The notes beneath the pieces were generated by a model. The model was not told the origin of the DNA and ran no database searches. It saw only the letters and a list, made by a program, of their open reading frames with translations. Positions 5,406-6,692 of a DNA stretch of 6,692 nucleotides are shown one piece after another. The position numbers and the translations under genes were made by a program. Source of the DNA: Pseudonocardia sp. (GTDB lineage Bacteria > Actinomycetota > Actinomycetes > Mycobacteriales > Pseudonocardiaceae); NCBI GenBank assembly GCA_030453005.1, contig JAKDLE010000164.1, positions 1 to 6,692 on the forward strand, in the 5' to 3' direction. Each line of letters starts with the position of its first letter. Position 1 is the stretch's first letter.

Positions 5406-5806
5406 AGGAACGACAGCCGGACCGAGCGCACCGGGTTGTCGCGGTTCGTGTCCACCAGACACACCGACTGCCACGTGCCCAGCGCTGGCCGCCCATCGAG
5501 GACCGGCACCGACAACGACGGCGCGACGAACGCGGGTAGCACATGGTCCCGGCCGTGCCCGGCACTGCCGTGGCGGTGGGCCCAGCGGTCGTCGGCGGGC
5601 AGCAGGTCGCGCAGCGCGGAGAGCAGGTCGGTGTCGCTGCCCGCGCCGGTCTCGATGACGGCCAGCCCGGCCGTGGCATGGGGGACGAACACGTGCAGCA
5701 GCCCGTCCGTCGCGTCGGTCCCGCGGAGGAAGGCGTCGATCTCGGCGGTGAGGTCGGCGACGGTCTCGTCGGTGCCCGTGCGGATCTCGATCAGCTCGCT
5801 GTCCAT
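5396..5806 (-). CDS. yjbQ: YjbQ family protein (UPF0047, secondary thiamine-phosphate synthase family)
   Basis: A 136-residue single-domain protein of the YjbQ/UPF0047 family. E. coli YjbQ has weak thiamine-phosphate synthase activity that can stand in for ThiE; the true physiological role is not established, and many genomes are annotated only on this basis. Seen: VPHATAGLAVIE (41-52) with His43 and Glu52, Asp58, the His-rich segment WAHRHGSAGHGRDH (75-88), then PAFVAPSLSVPV (91-102) and LGTWQSVCLVD (109-119), the order expected of the family. The conserved His and acidic residues are thought to form a metal or ligand site. Length is normal. ATG 5806 gives MDSELIEI, a usual beginning. No Shine-Dalgarno precedes it; CACCCT 6 nt upstream keeps only the A and last T of a -10, so a leaderless start is possible but weak. 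It is divergent from the class V enzyme across 34 bp. Confidence 0.9.
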   Translation of the reverse strand: MDSELIEIRTGTDETVADLTAEIDAFLRGTDATDGLLHVFVPHATAGLAVIETGAGSDTDLLSALRDLLPADDRWAHRHGSAGHGRDHVLPAFVAPSLSVPVLDGRPALGTWQSVCLVDTNRDNPVRSVRLSFLRG

Positions 5807-5828
5807 GGAACCAGGGTGACACCGTCCG

Positions 5829-5843
5829 TAGCGTGGAGCCGTG
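5829..5843 (+). promoter_or_regulatory. Probable leaderless promoter (-10) of the class V PLP enzyme
   Basis: Seen: TAGCGT (5829-5834), 6 nt, then GTG 5841. It contains the only TA in the 34-bp gap to yjbQ. GGAG (5835-5838) lies just 2 nt before the GTG, too close to serve as a Shine-Dalgarno, so a start at or next to the G of GTG is the simplest reading. Any -35 would fall around the yjbQ start codon; none is clear. Confidence 0.5.
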
Positions 5844-6692
5844 CGGAGCTCCTTCGGTCAACAGTTCGACGTCCCCGACGGATACCTCAACACCGCGAGC
5901 ATCGGGGTGCCGCCGGTGCCGGTCGCTGATGCGGTCGCCGAGGCGGTGACCGACTGGCGGACCGGAGCCGGACGCCCGGGCGACTTCGACGCACCCGTCG
6001 CCACCGCTCGTGCCGCGTACGGGCGGCTCGTCGGCGCTTCCGCCGACCGGGTGGCGATCGGCGGGTCGGTCTCCGGCCTCGTGAGCCTCGTGGCCGGCAC
6101 GTTGGCGCCGGGGTCGCGGGTCCTCGTGGCGGCGGGTGAGTTCACGAGCCTCACCTGGCCCTTCGTCCTCCGCGGGCACGAGGTGGTGCAGGTCGAGCCC
6201 GCCGAGCTCGCGGGGCGGGCCGCGGAGTTCGACGCCGTCGCGGTCAGCGTGGTGCAGTCCGCCGACGGCCGACTCGCCGATCTCGACGCGCTGCGCGCCG
6301 CCCGCGGATCGGGCACCTGGGTGGTGCTCGACGCCACGCAGGCCGCCGGCTGGTTCAACGCCGACCTGAGCTGGGCCGACGCCGTCGTCGGCGGGGCGTA
6401 CAAGTGGCTGCTCAGTCCGCGCGGGGCGGCGTGGATGGCGGTGCATCCGGACCGGCACATCCCGGCGGAGCAGGCGGGCTGGTACGGCGGCGCCGACCCG
6501 TGGACGAGCGTCTACGGTCTGCCGCCGCGGCTCGCGGCCGAGGCGCGCGCACTGGACACGTCCCCGGCCTGGTACTGCCACGTCGGTGCGGCCGTGGCCC
6601 TGCCCTGGCTCGCCGGCCTGGACCGTGCGGAGGTGCCCGCCCACTGCGTCGGCCTCGCCGCGGCCGTCCGCGCGGGCCTCGGCCCGGAGCCC
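5841..6692 (+). CDS. Class V aminotransferase-fold PLP-dependent enzyme, 3' end outside window
   Basis: The first 284 codons of a fold-type I PLP enzyme of the aminotransferase class V group (cysteine desulfurase/kynureninase-like fold). No stop is reached before the window ends. Seen: YLNTASIGVPP near the N-terminus (15-25), the cofactor phosphate-site turn GGSVSGLVSLVAG (about 74-86), VVLDATQAAGW with the pyridine-binding Asp164 and Gln167, and GGAYKWLLSPRG with the Schiff-base lysine Lys188. I see no cysteine-desulfurase active-site cysteine loop, but that would lie further C-terminal, so it cannot be judged. The substrate cannot be named; EgtE-type lyases of ergothioneine synthesis share the fold, but no other egt gene is in view. 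GTG 5841 is chosen because the YLNTASIG block follows directly and a TAGCGT hexamer sits 6 nt upstream. The neighbouring yjbQ is divergent, and a functional link is only possible. Confidence 0.85.
   Translation, partial: MRSSFGQQFDVPDGYLNTASIGVPPVPVADAVAEAVTDWRTGAGRPGDFDAPVATARAAYGRLVGASADRVAIGGSVSGLVSLVAGTLAPGSRVLVAAGEFTSLTWPFVLRGHEVVQVEPAELAGRAAEFDAVAVSVVQSADGRLADLDALRAARGSGTWVVLDATQAAGWFNADLSWADAVVGGAYKWLLSPRGAAWMAVHPDRHIPAEQAGWYGGADPWTSVYGLPPRLAAEARALDTSPAWYCHVGAAVALPWLAGLDRAEVPAHCVGLAAAVRAGLGPEP

Noticed and set aside
3400..5679. 759-codon open frame on the minus strand opposite proS and the repeats
   Set aside because: It is antisense to an unmistakable proS, rich in Arg/Gly/Ala/Val runs of the kind GC-rich shadows give, and contains no recognisable domain except the last part, which is frame-shared sequence opposite yjbQ.
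5001..6644. 547-codon open frame on the minus strand opposite the class V enzyme
   Set aside because: The opposite strand encodes a clear PLP enzyme with Asp164, Gln167 and Lys188. The minus frame is low-complexity and has no family features.

Overview
The window is high-GC DNA with GTG starts, G/C-biased third codon positions and TANNNT-type promoters, as expected of an actinomycete. Protein similarity recalled from memory (MetX close to the mycobacterial protein, ProS with an [15 protein letters not shown] N-terminus) fits Actinomycetota, possibly a Pseudonocardia-like genus, but genus cannot be fixed from this sequence alone. All protein genes recognised belong to known families. I did not find a convincing undescribed multi-gene system. 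The unusual material is in the non-coding and low-complexity stretches.

Layout. (1) 43-792, minus strand: yaaA, a peroxide-stress/iron-control family gene. (2) 793-963: a divergent intergenic region with a probable leaderless yaaA promoter, a -35/-10 pair for metY, and a metY leader with a perfect 17-bp palindrome and competing inverted repeats. (3) 964-2256 and 2271-3410, plus strand: metY and metX, 14 bp apart, an evident operon. (4) 3411-3636: a gene-free stretch with three full copies plus a partial copy of a 21-bp tandem repeat, an inverted copy of its core, a hairpin, and the probable leaderless promoter of proS. (5) 3637-5382, plus strand: proS, prolyl-tRNA synthetase with an editing insertion. 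(6) 5396-5806, minus strand: a YjbQ/UPF0047 gene, convergent with proS. (7) 5841 to the window end, plus strand: a class V aminotransferase-fold PLP enzyme, cut by the window edge and divergent from yjbQ across 34 bp.

How the genes work together. MetX acetylates homoserine with acetyl-CoA. MetY replaces the acetyl group with sulfide to give homocysteine, the direct-sulfhydrylation route to methionine. The two genes are co-directional and are probably made from one transcript starting near 854. The other genes (yaaA, proS, yjbQ, class V enzyme) are apparently single-gene units with no obvious link to methionine synthesis.

Points most worth a second look: the metY leader, whose stems cannot all form at once; a 10-G run at codons 13-16 of metX that could slip and frameshift the gene; the 21-bp repeat cluster before proS; and three GTG starts placed 6 or 7 nt after a TANNNT hexamer with no usable Shine-Dalgarno, which suggests leaderless mRNAs.
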